Positions 17,991 through 25,010 of a stretch of DNA of 32,563 nt are shown here, piece by piece. Origin of the DNA: an uncultured Sphingomonas sp. (GTDB lineage: Bacteria; Pseudomonadota; Alphaproteobacteria; Sphingomonadales; Sphingomonadaceae); assembly GCA_902806275.1 (NCBI GenBank), contig CADCVY010000007.1:1-32563 (forward strand), given 5' to 3'. Position numbers and translations under genes: made by a program. The notes beneath the pieces were generated by a model. It was not told the DNA's origin and did not search any database. It worked only from the letters and a program-made list of their open reading frames with translations. Within the stretch, counting starts at the first letter, position 1. Each line of letters begins with the position of its first letter.

Positions 17991-18014
17991 TTCGGCTGGT
18001 ATGCTACAGCCGAA
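17991..18014 (+). terminator. Hairpin after the PLP enzyme gene
   Basis: TTCGGCTG and CAGCCGAA form a perfect eight-pair stem with an eight-base loop, nine bases after the stop at 17981. No T-run follows, so terminator strength is uncertain; it may instead act on the J-domain gene leader. Confidence 0.4.
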
Positions 18015-18057
18015 AGCGGCAGTAACCCAGCCCTGACCAAGAGTAGCGCATGGTGCG

Positions 18058-18891
18058 GTGACCTCGAACCCTTACGAGATACTGGGAGTGCCCCCCGGAG
18101 CCGAGCACGCGGCCATCCAGGCTGCGTACCGCGCGCTCATCCGCCGGTACCATCCGGACACCAATCCTGACCCGCAGGCGCAGGCGTGGGCGCGGGAGAT
18201 CACCGCCGCTTTCTCGGTCCTCGGCAATCCGGCCCGACGGGCCGAATACGACGCAGGCGACAATCTGTGGCTCCCGGATCGGCCTCAATTCGATGAGGGT
18301 CAGCACGGCCCCCCGCCGATGCGCAACGTCGGGCTGGCCGCGGTGGCCCTCACGCTGGCCCTGAGCCTGGCGGTTGCGGTGTGGCCGGCAAGGAACGGGC
18401 CGCCGAGCGCGCCCGAGACGCTGGCGTCCGCTCCCGTACAGGAGATGGCGCAAGCCGCTCCAGAAGACGCCCCGAGATTGGAAACGATCGCGATCGTCGA
18501 TCCTGCGGAGGATCTGCCCGCCGACACCGCGGCCGAGGACGTCGAGCCACCTCTACCGCTTACGCGAGCGCCGCGGCAACCAAGACCGCCACTCACCCGA
18601 GAGGTCGCCGAGCTAAGCCCCGAGGCGCAAGCGGTTCCTAAGCCGCTTCTTCGGAAGACTGCCGAGGTCAAGGACAGTCGCCCGCAACAGGTGGAGCAAA
18701 TGGCCGCGGGTTTCCTGAAGCAGTCGCTCGAGCATGCGGACTGGTCCAAGCAGCAGTTATTACTGAGCGCTCAAATCCGCTCGAAAACGTCACGCACCCT
18801 GTGCCGGTCGGACGACTGCGTGGCGAACGTCTATTTGCGCCAAATGCGCGAGACCACCGCCATCATGGAAGGCCGTGTCCCCGGCCAGTGA
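18058..18891 (+). CDS. Membrane J-domain (DnaJ-like) protein
   Basis: A 277-residue type III J-protein. Residues 5-66 are a J domain (NPYEILGVPPGAEHAAIQAA, with the HPD triad at 32-34 in RRYHPDTNPDP, and AFSVLGNPARRAEYD) that should stimulate a DnaK-type ATPase in the cytoplasm. A single membrane helix follows at about 91-110. Then comes a long acidic, Ala/Pro-rich region and a helical C-terminus with a Cys pair (LCRSDDCVANVYLRQM), which by topology would be periplasmic. No zinc or substrate-binding DnaJ domains are present. The GTG start begins right at the J domain; an ATG eight bases upstream is out of frame. Its client is unknown. Confidence 0.8.
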   Translation: MTSNPYEILGVPPGAEHAAIQAAYRALIRRYHPDTNPDPQAQAWAREITAAFSVLGNPARRAEYDAGDNLWLPDRPQFDEGQHGPPPMRNVGLAAVALTLALSLAVAVWPARNGPPSAPETLASAPVQEMAQAAPEDAPRLETIAIVDPAEDLPADTAAEDVEPPLPLTRAPRQPRPPLTREVAELSPEAQAVPKPLLRKTAEVKDSRPQQVEQMAAGFLKQSLEHADWSKQQLLLSAQIRSKTSRTLCRSDDCVANVYLRQMRETTAIMEGRVPGQ

Positions 18892-18913
18892 CTTGAAGTT
18901 CCGGTGTCCGAAG

Positions 18914-19585
18914 TCAGCCCCAATCCTCAACCGTCCAGCCGCGCTGCCTGGCCAGGCGGCGGAGCTTGGAATGGGGGTTCACCGCCACGGCCTCGTCCGC
19001 CCATTCGAACGCGGGGCGGTCCGATACGTGGTCCGAATAAAAGCGTACGTGCCCGTGCTTGCCGAGCAGCCCGGACCTGTCGACCCAGTCGGCGATCATC
19101 CGCAACTTGGCGTCGGCGTAGCAATTCTCGCCGTCGATCTTCGCGTGGACTTGGTCGTCGAGGCCGATGATCGACCCGGTTCCGATGACGTCATCGAAGC
19201 CCAGCCGTTTGGCAATCGCCGCGGCATAGAGGCGGTAGGACGCGGTCGCCAGCACCAGGCGCCGCCCCTGTCCCTTGTCGCGGGCGATGGCGGCCAGCGC
19301 CCCAGGGCGTATGTTCGCCGCGATCTGCCGTTCAGCGAAGCTGTCCACCAGCGGCTTGAGCTCGCGCGGGTGCACCTTGCCGCCGAGCAGCAGGCGGTGA
19401 TTGATCTCTTTCAGCAGCGCCCGGTCGATCAGCCGCGCGACGTAGGCCAGCATCGAAAGCACGACCAGCGGCAGGAACAGTAGCCGCCACGGGGCGCGCC
19501 GTGTCGCACAATGCAGCAGGAATGGAGTGTAGGTCGCCCGCCGGGTCACCGTCCGGTCCATGTCGTAGACCGCAAGGTCGCTCAT
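18914..19585 (-). CDS. HAD-IB family phosphatase
   Basis: A 223-residue HAD hydrolase of the phosphoserine-phosphatase-like IB group. Motif I is VYDMDRTVT with the nucleophile Asp8 and Asp10; motif II is LVLATASYRLY; motif III lysine is in CYADAKLRMIADW; motif IV is FYSDHVSDRP. A hydrophobic helical cap lies near residues 30-55 (WRLLFLPLVVLSMLAYVARL), suggesting contact with membrane or a lipid substrate. The ATG overlaps the stop of the nucleotidyltransferase gene (ATGA), so it is the last of a three-gene coupled unit. By analogy with inositol-phosphate pathways, it could dephosphorylate the product of the CDP-alcohol phosphotransferase. That is inference. Confidence 0.85.
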   Translation of the reverse strand: MSDLAVYDMDRTVTRRATYTPFLLHCATRRAPWRLLFLPLVVLSMLAYVARLIDRALLKEINHRLLLGGKVHPRELKPLVDSFAERQIAANIRPGALAAIARDKGQGRRLVLATASYRLYAAAIAKRLGFDDVIGTGSIIGLDDQVHAKIDGENCYADAKLRMIADWVDRSGLLGKHGHVRFYSDHVSDRPAFEWADEAVAVNPHSKLRRLARQRGWTVEDWG

Positions 19586-20349
19586 GCGCGGCCGGCGAGG
19601 ATGGCTTCCACCAGCGCGTGGTCTTCCGCCTTGTCCACATCTACTGCGGCCAACGGGTCGCTCATCTGGATCGCGCGCGCGTCGATGCCGAGCCGGCGCC
19701 CGATCGCCCGCGCAGTTTGATGCAGGGTCCGCAGCTTGAAAATGGCGCCGATCAGCAGCGCCGGGCCAAGCGCCGACAGCACGCGCCAGCCCTTCTTGCG
19801 GTCACGCTCGACCGAACGCCAGCGCTCGATGGCTGGTAGCACGCGCTTGGATCCGAACGCGAACAAGTTCGCACCGCTGTAGCGGCCGCCCCGGAAGCCG
19901 ATCCACGTCCGTTTTGCGTCGGGGAAGCGGCTAATCAGAGGCTTTCGTTCAACGAAGCCGATGGCAAGGTCGGCGCCATCCGCCTCGCGCGTGAATTCAT
20001 TGATCATCTGTTCGTTGAGGAGCGCATGGTCGGCGGTGGTGACCAGCAGCGGGAAGCGCGCGTCTCCGGACGCAACCAGCTCCGCGATCGTGCTGGCAAT
20101 CGTGGTTTGCGACGCTCGCAGCACGACACGGGCATCGTGCGGGATGACGGAGCGCAGGTCGGCCGGGTTCTGGGTCAGGACCACGACGTCGTCAATTTCC
20201 GGACTCCCCAGCAGCGCCCGCAACGGCCGCAGCACCATAGGCTCCCCCGCGACAGGAAGCAGGGCCTTGTGCCCGACCATCATCGACCGCGCGAGCGGAT
20301 CCCCCTCGGGCCGAGACCCGGCCAGGATCACCGCCGTCCAGCGGGTCAT
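19582..20349 (-). CDS. Nucleotidyltransferase (MobA-like NTP transferase)
   Basis: A 255-residue protein with a GT-A nucleotidyltransferase fold. The N-terminus TAVILAGSRPEGDPLARSM and HKALLPVAGEPMVLRPLRAL (Lys in HKALL) form the NTP site, and LLVTTADHALL carries the metal-binding aspartate. Relatives make CDP- or GDP-activated alcohols and sugars, or act on the molybdenum cofactor. Its coupling on both sides (ATGA overlaps) to a CDP-alcohol phosphotransferase and a phosphatase argues for cytidylylation of a small phosphorylated alcohol such as inositol-1-phosphate. The alcohol is not determined. The glycine-rich loop is atypical (AGSRPEG rather than AGGxGTR). Confidence 0.8.
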   Translation of the reverse strand: MTRWTAVILAGSRPEGDPLARSMMVGHKALLPVAGEPMVLRPLRALLGSPEIDDVVVLTQNPADLRSVIPHDARVVLRASQTTIASTIAELVASGDARFPLLVTTADHALLNEQMINEFTREADGADLAIGFVERKPLISRFPDAKRTWIGFRGGRYSGANLFAFGSKRVLPAIERWRSVERDRKKGWRVLSALGPALLIGAIFKLRTLHQTARAIGRRLGIDARAIQMSDPLAAVDVDKAEDHALVEAILAGRA

Positions 20350-21464
20350 GCCAGCCACGAGACGATCGGCTGGCCGCGCGCCGCCTGTTCGCTTGCCTGG
20401 GCATAGCGGACGGCGTGGAAGATCAGGCTGACGATCGTCCACCAGGCGACCAGCACGATCCCGGCGTCGGGCCGGCCCGCGAGCAAGGCCGCGACCAGGA
20501 TGACCATGTTCGGATTGCGTCGGGCCGTGATCAGCCGGAACTTGCTGTCGATCGGCCGCCACACGTGAATGTGCATGCGCCCAAAGCGGCGCATGAACGC
20601 ACCCTCGATCGCCCGCTGCGCGACATAGCCGCCGACGATCGCCGATAGCACCATGGTCCAGTAGACCGGTTCCAGCGGCTTGCCGTAGGCTTGGAGGCCG
20701 TGCCCCCACGCCCACCACCAGAACGGGGGATGGATGAGATCTATGCCGTGATCGAACACATTGCCCCACTTGGACGATGCGCCGGTGCAGCGCGCAAGCT
20801 TGCCGTCCACCGTGTCCAGCACCATGAACACGAAGCCGGTTGCGACCCCCGGCCAATATTGGCCGCGCCAGAAGAAGTAGAATGCCAAGGCGCAGCATAC
20901 CGCACCCACGGATGTGATCATGTTCGGCGTCAGGCCTGCCTGAGCCGCCCAGCGGGTCAGGTGGAAGGCCGGCCGTCGCCACAGGTACAGCGTCAGCAGG
21001 TCGGTGACGCCCTTGTACGATGCGTCGTAAGCGGCGCGCTCCGCCACCCGAGAGTTGCCGGTGTCGACGCGCATGGCAAAGGGCCGGTCGCGCTTGCGCA
21101 GATCGGCATAGCTCAGCTCCGTTGTCTCCACCGGCAGCTGCTCGTATCCCGTCAGATCGCCGCCCTCGGCGAACGCGCGCAGCACCTTGGCGGGCTCCCC
21201 GTCGGCGGGAACGTGCACCATGACCGGCTCGCCGCCAAGCGTCAGCACCGCTCTGGGTCGGCCCCGCATCGCCTTCAGCCAAGCCGGATCCCAGGCATAT
21301 GCCAGGCTGGCGACCAGCGCCGCTTGGTTGTTGTCCACCGTCTCCGCGCATTGGAAACCAAGGTTGGTCGCAAGCCGGCAGGAGCGGGTGCGCGCGTCCA
21401 TGCCGAACAGCCGTGTTTGGCTGTCGCCGACGGGCACGAATAGCAGGGGCGCGTCAGCAGGCAT
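20346..21464 (-). CDS. CDP-alcohol phosphatidyltransferase family protein with extra N-terminal domain
   Basis: A 372-residue membrane enzyme. Residues 217-242 hold the full family signature D-x2-DG-x2-AR-x8-G-x3-D-x3-D (DTVDGKLAR, later FDHGID), which binds the CDP-linked substrate and metal. Several membrane helices surround it. The first roughly 160 residues form an extra soluble domain (LLFVPVGDSQTRLFGMDART, LTLGGEPVMVHV, DASYKGVTDLLTLYLWRRP) that looks like a worn nucleotidyltransferase fold, as in fused IPCT-DIPPS enzymes of inositol-phosphate synthesis. The ATG at 21464 is chosen; an in-frame TTG at 21488 adds eight residues. It is first of a coupled trio and divergent from the lipid transporter operon by 95 bp. 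Confidence 0.85.
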   Translation of the reverse strand: MPADAPLLFVPVGDSQTRLFGMDARTRSCRLATNLGFQCAETVDNNQAALVASLAYAWDPAWLKAMRGRPRAVLTLGGEPVMVHVPADGEPAKVLRAFAEGGDLTGYEQLPVETTELSYADLRKRDRPFAMRVDTGNSRVAERAAYDASYKGVTDLLTLYLWRRPAFHLTRWAAQAGLTPNMITSVGAVCCALAFYFFWRGQYWPGVATGFVFMVLDTVDGKLARCTGASSKWGNVFDHGIDLIHPPFWWWAWGHGLQAYGKPLEPVYWTMVLSAIVGGYVAQRAIEGAFMRRFGRMHIHVWRPIDSKFRLITARRNPNMVILVAALLAGRPDAGIVLVAWWTIVSLIFHAVRYAQASEQAARGQPIVSWLA

Positions 21465-21559
21465 CGGCAGCGGCCATAAGCACGACAATTGGGGCGGAAA
21501 AGGGTCGATGCAGCTCCGGCTTGCCGATCCTGGCCAATTCGCGCACTAATCCCCGGGCG
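21465..21559. promoter_or_regulatory. Divergent intergenic region between lipid-type operons
   Basis: This 95-bp gap must hold the 5' ends of both the CDP-alcohol operon (-) and the transporter operon (+). I see no strong sigma-70 or EcfG promoter and no convincing operator palindrome. Shared regulation is possible from position only. Confidence 0.3.
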
Positions 21560-22663
21560 ATGGCCGACCTCGACCCAAATGCCGCGGACAGGCCCGACGG
21601 CTCGGTGTACCGGGCTGTCGGGGCGCTGACGATCACGCGCGCGGCCACCACCCAGCGCGAGATCGAGACCCTGCCGGATCCGCTGACCATCGATCTGTCC
21701 GCGATTGAGCGCATGGACACCGTCGGTGCCTGGCTGGTCTACCGGACGGTTCGCGACCGCGGCGCCAAGGTCGTCGGCGCCAGCCGCGACGAGGTCAGCC
21801 TGCTCCATCAGGTGGCGGAATTCGACGCTCCGACCCGGGTCCGCCCGGAGGAAGCCGGCGGCTTCAAGCAAGGGCTTGGCGAGATCGGCGGGTGGGTCGC
21901 CGAAACCGGGCGAACGATGGTCGGCCTGGTCGGCTTCTTCGGCGCGGTGCTGATCGGGTTCGCCAACGTCATTCGCCGGCCCAAGCGCTTTCGCCTCAAC
22001 GCGGTGGTCCAGCGCTTCGACGTCGTCGGCGTTCGCGCACTGGGCATCATCGGCCTGATGAGCTTCCTGATCGGCATCGTTATCGCCCAGCAAGGCTCGG
22101 TCCAGCTCGAGCAGTTCGGCGCCGAAATCTACACGATCAACTTGATCGGCCGCATCACGGTGCGCGAGCTTGGGACTCTCATGACTGCGATCATGGTTGC
22201 GGGCCGCTCCGGCTCGGCGTTTGCCGCGCAGATCGGCACCATGAAGATCACCGAAGAGATCGACGCCATGCGCACGATCGGCGTCTCGCCCATCGAGGCG
22301 CTGGTGCTTCCGCGCATGCTGTCGGCAATCATCATGATGCCGTTGCTCGCCTTTTGGGCGATGCTGATGTCGCTGATCGGCGGCGGCATCTTTGTGTGGC
22401 TTGACCTCGGCATACCGCTGATCACCTATGTTCAGCGGCTGCAGGAAGTGACCCCGATCACCGACCTCTGGGTCGGGCTGATCAAGGCGCCGGTGTTCGG
22501 CTTCATCATCGCCTTGTCCGGCTGCTTTCAAGGTATGCTGGTTCAGGGCAACAGCGAGGAAGTCGGCCTGCGCACCACGACGGCGGTCGTCCAGTCGATC
22601 TTCCTGGTGATCGTCCTCGACGCCGTGTTCGCGGTATTTTTCAGCTCGATCGGATGGCGGTGA
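21560..22663 (+). CDS. mlaE: MlaE-type lipid ABC transporter permease with N-terminal STAS domain
   Basis: A 367-residue protein. Residues 1-95 are a STAS-like domain (LTIDLSAIERMDTVGAWLVY), the job done by separate MlaB in E. coli. The remainder is an MlaE permease with five to six membrane helices and the conserved stretch GTLMTAIMVAGRSGSAFAAQ followed by IGTMKITEEIDAMRTIGV. It would form the inner-membrane channel of a phospholipid transporter moving lipid between the inner membrane and a periplasmic MCE protein. The ATG at 21560 is the first start giving the STAS domain. It overlaps the ATPase gene by TGATG. Confidence 0.92.
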   Translation: MADLDPNAADRPDGSVYRAVGALTITRAATTQREIETLPDPLTIDLSAIERMDTVGAWLVYRTVRDRGAKVVGASRDEVSLLHQVAEFDAPTRVRPEEAGGFKQGLGEIGGWVAETGRTMVGLVGFFGAVLIGFANVIRRPKRFRLNAVVQRFDVVGVRALGIIGLMSFLIGIVIAQQGSVQLEQFGAEIYTINLIGRITVRELGTLMTAIMVAGRSGSAFAAQIGTMKITEEIDAMRTIGVSPIEALVLPRMLSAIIMMPLLAFWAMLMSLIGGGIFVWLDLGIPLITYVQRLQEVTPITDLWVGLIKAPVFGFIIALSGCFQGMLVQGNSEEVGLRTTTAVVQSIFLVIVLDAVFAVFFSSIGWR

Positions 22664-23451
22664 TGGCCCAAGAGCCGATCATCAAGATCCGCGGCCTGCG
22701 CAACAGCTTCGGCGAGCAGCTGGTCCACGAAGGCCTCAATCTCGACGTGCGCCGCGGTGAAATCCTCGGCGTGGTCGGCGGCTCCGGCACCGGCAAGTCG
22801 GTGCTGATGCGCTCCGTCATCGGCCTGCAGACGCCCGACGATGGCCAGGTCGAAGTCCTCGGCGAGAACATGCTGGGCCGCAACGACGACGAAGCCAAGA
22901 ACATTCGCCGCCGGTGGGGTATCCTGTTCCAGAACGGCGCCCTGTTCTCGACCCTGACCGTGGCCGAGAACGTCGAAGTCCCGATCCGCGAATACTTTCC
23001 GTTCCTCAAGCCGCCGCTGCTCGACGAGATTGCGTCCTACAAGATCGCGATGAGCGGCCTGCCCGCGGATGCTGGCCCTAAATTCCCGTCCGAGCTGTCG
23101 GGCGGCATGCGCAAGCGCGCCGGTCTCGCCCGCGCGCTCGCGCTCGACCCCGAGCTGCTGTTCCTTGACGAGCCCACGGCCGGCCTCGACCCGATCGGCG
23201 CGGCGGCCTTCGACGAGCTGATTGCCTCCTTGCAGAAACGGCTCGACTTAACCGTATTCCTGATCACCCACGACCTCGACACGCTGATCGAGATCTGCGA
23301 CCGCGTCGCGGTCCTTGCCGACAGGAAGGTCATTGCCGTCGATACGATACCCAACCTCTTGGCTTTGGATCATCCGTGGATACAAGAGTATTTCAACGGA
23401 CCGCGGGGGAGAACTGCGGCGCTTAGTCATCAAGAAGGGGCGGCCGCTTAG
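22663..23451 (+). CDS. mlaF: MlaF-type lipid ABC transporter ATPase
   Basis: A 262-residue ABC ATPase that powers the MlaE permease. Walker A VVGGSGTGKSVLM, Q-loop LFQNGALFSTLTV, signature ELSGGMRKRAGLARALAL, Walker B LLFLDEPTAGLDP and the switch histidine in LITHDLD are all intact. The ELSGGMRKR form and GALFSTLTVAENVEVP are typical of the MlaF group. The start is taken at ATG 22663, which shares one base with the permease stop (TGATG); an ATG three codons upstream is equally in frame. The stop overlaps the MCE gene start. Confidence 0.95.
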   Translation: MAQEPIIKIRGLRNSFGEQLVHEGLNLDVRRGEILGVVGGSGTGKSVLMRSVIGLQTPDDGQVEVLGENMLGRNDDEAKNIRRRWGILFQNGALFSTLTVAENVEVPIREYFPFLKPPLLDEIASYKIAMSGLPADAGPKFPSELSGGMRKRAGLARALALDPELLFLDEPTAGLDPIGAAAFDELIASLQKRLDLTVFLITHDLDTLIEICDRVAVLADRKVIAVDTIPNLLALDHPWIQEYFNGPRGRTAALSHQEGAAA

Positions 23452-24401
23452 TGGAAACCCGGTCCAATTACGTGATGGTCGGTGCGGTGACGGTGGCTCT
23501 GCTCGCCGGTACCCTGCTGTTCATCGTCTGGCTGGCCGGCCTCTCGAACAAGACCACCAAATGCTACGACATCTATTTCGCGCAAGGGGTCGGCGGGCTG
23601 AACAAGGGCTCCAACGTCAGCTTCTCCGGCGTGCCGGTCGGCCAGATCCAGTCGATCTCGCTGCTGCCCAACCGTCCTGAGTTCGTCTGGGTCCGGATCG
23701 AGATCGACCAGCAAACCCCGGTGCTTCAGGGCACCACAGCCCAGATCAAGGGTGTCGGCTTCACGGGCGTGAGCGAAATTCAACTCGACGGCGCCGTCCG
23801 CGGCAGTCCGCCGATCCAGCAGATTGGGCCGCAGGGCTGCCCGGTGCTCCCGGCCACTTCGTCCGGCTTGGGTGCTTTGCTCAACAGCGCGCCCGAACTG
23901 CTTGAGCGCATCCAGCGCCTGACCGAGCGGCTGACCGAGCTGCTCAGCGACGATAACCAAAATGCCATTGCCGACATCCTCGAGAACGTCGAACGGACCA
24001 GCCAGGTCCTGGCTGATCGGGCTCCGGAGATGGGCGACGCCATCGGCGACGTGCGCATTGCGGCGCGCAACGCGGGTGTTGCGGCCCAGCGCATCGGCGC
24101 CTTGTCGGACAGCACGAACCGCCTGGTCAACGAAGAGGGCCGTCCGGCTGCGCAGGACCTGCGTCGATCGATAGCGTCCATTCAGGAAGCGACCGAAAAC
24201 CTGAACGCCATCATCACCGACGCGCGGCCCGGTGTGCAGAACCTGACCAAGTCGACCTTGCCCGAAGCCAACCGCCTGGTGCGCGACCTGCGCGAACTCT
24301 CGGCGTCCTTGCAGGCCGTCTCGCAGCGGGTGGAGCAGGGCGGCATTGGCGGCGCGCTCGGGCCCGAGAAGCTGCCCGATTACAAACCGAGGAAGAAATA
24401 A
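23451..24401 (+). CDS. mlaD: MCE/MlaD-domain lipid-transport substrate-binding protein
   Basis: A 316-residue protein with one N-terminal membrane anchor at about residues 8-30 (VMVGAVTVALLAGTLLFIVW). An MCE domain follows (IYFAQGVGGLNKGSNVSFSG, VPVGQIQSISLLP, VGFTGVSEIQLDG), then a long helical, coiled-coil-prone tail. It would form a periplasmic hexameric ring that carries phospholipid. At 316 residues it is longer than E. coli MlaD (about 180) because of the tail and resembles other alphaproteobacterial MCE proteins. The GTG start shares a base with the ATPase stop, and its TAA shares a base with the next ATG. Confidence 0.92.
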   Translation: METRSNYVMVGAVTVALLAGTLLFIVWLAGLSNKTTKCYDIYFAQGVGGLNKGSNVSFSGVPVGQIQSISLLPNRPEFVWVRIEIDQQTPVLQGTTAQIKGVGFTGVSEIQLDGAVRGSPPIQQIGPQGCPVLPATSSGLGALLNSAPELLERIQRLTERLTELLSDDNQNAIADILENVERTSQVLADRAPEMGDAIGDVRIAARNAGVAAQRIGALSDSTNRLVNEEGRPAAQDLRRSIASIQEATENLNAIITDARPGVQNLTKSTLPEANRLVRDLRELSASLQAVSQRVEQGGIGGALGPEKLPDYKPRKK

Positions 24402-25003
24402 TGAAGCTGCTGTTGCGTGCCCTTGCCCCCGTCGCGTTGGCGATCGCGATTGGCGGCTGCTCGCTCGGGGGCCTGCTCGGCGGCGGCAAGAGCCCGACGA
24501 CGCTGCTGACGCTGACTGCGGAGACGCCTGATCCGGGACAGATGCAGCGCACGGCGAACGCTGGGCAGACGGTCACCATCGCAACGCCGATCGTCGCCAA
24601 GGAGCTGCGCACCACCCGCGTTCCGGTCCAGGTCACGCCAACCGACGTCCAGTATGTGACCGACGCGCAATGGGTCGACACGCCCGACCGACTGTTCGCT
24701 GACCTGATCGCCGAAACCGTCCGGCGGACCACCAACCGGGTGGTGCTGAACGGCCGACAGGCGACGCTCGACCCGGGCCTGACCGTCAGCGGCGAACTGC
24801 AACGCTTCGGCTGGGACGCGCAGACCGGCCAGGTGATCGTGCGATATGACGGCACCCTGTCCACCGAAGGCAGCACGCGGGTGGAAACTCGGCGGTTTAG
24901 CGCCACGGCGCCATCCGACGGCACGGCCGTGACAGTCGGCCCAGCCTTGAACCGCGCCGCCAATCAGGTCGCGCTCGAAGTGGCCCGCTGGATCGGGGGC
25001 TAG
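24401..25003 (+). CDS. ABC-type transport auxiliary lipoprotein (PqiC/DUF330 family)
   Basis: A 200-residue lipoprotein. The signal LALAPVALAIAIGGC-like lipobox ends at Cys20 (AIAIGGCSLGG), so it should be lipidated by the Lgt pathway encoded nearby. The mature part matches the ABC_trans_aux family (VTPTDVQYVTDAQWVDTPDR, LFADLIAETVRRTTNRVVL). Such proteins are outer-membrane or periplasmic partners of MCE systems, as PqiC is of PqiB. It is the last of the four-gene transporter operon. Its end is convergent with pepN, seven bases apart. Confidence 0.85.
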   Translation: MKLLLRALAPVALAIAIGGCSLGGLLGGGKSPTTLLTLTAETPDPGQMQRTANAGQTVTIATPIVAKELRTTRVPVQVTPTDVQYVTDAQWVDTPDRLFADLIAETVRRTTNRVVLNGRQATLDPGLTVSGELQRFGWDAQTGQVIVRYDGTLSTEGSTRVETRRFSATAPSDGTAVTVGPALNRAANQVALEVARWIGG

Positions 25004-25010
25004 GCCAGCA

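Noticed and set aside
18050-18061. Four-codon frame ATG-GTG-CGG-TGA overlapping the J-domain gene start
   Set aside because: Too short to distinguish from chance, and no repeated-codon or attenuator structure is seen.
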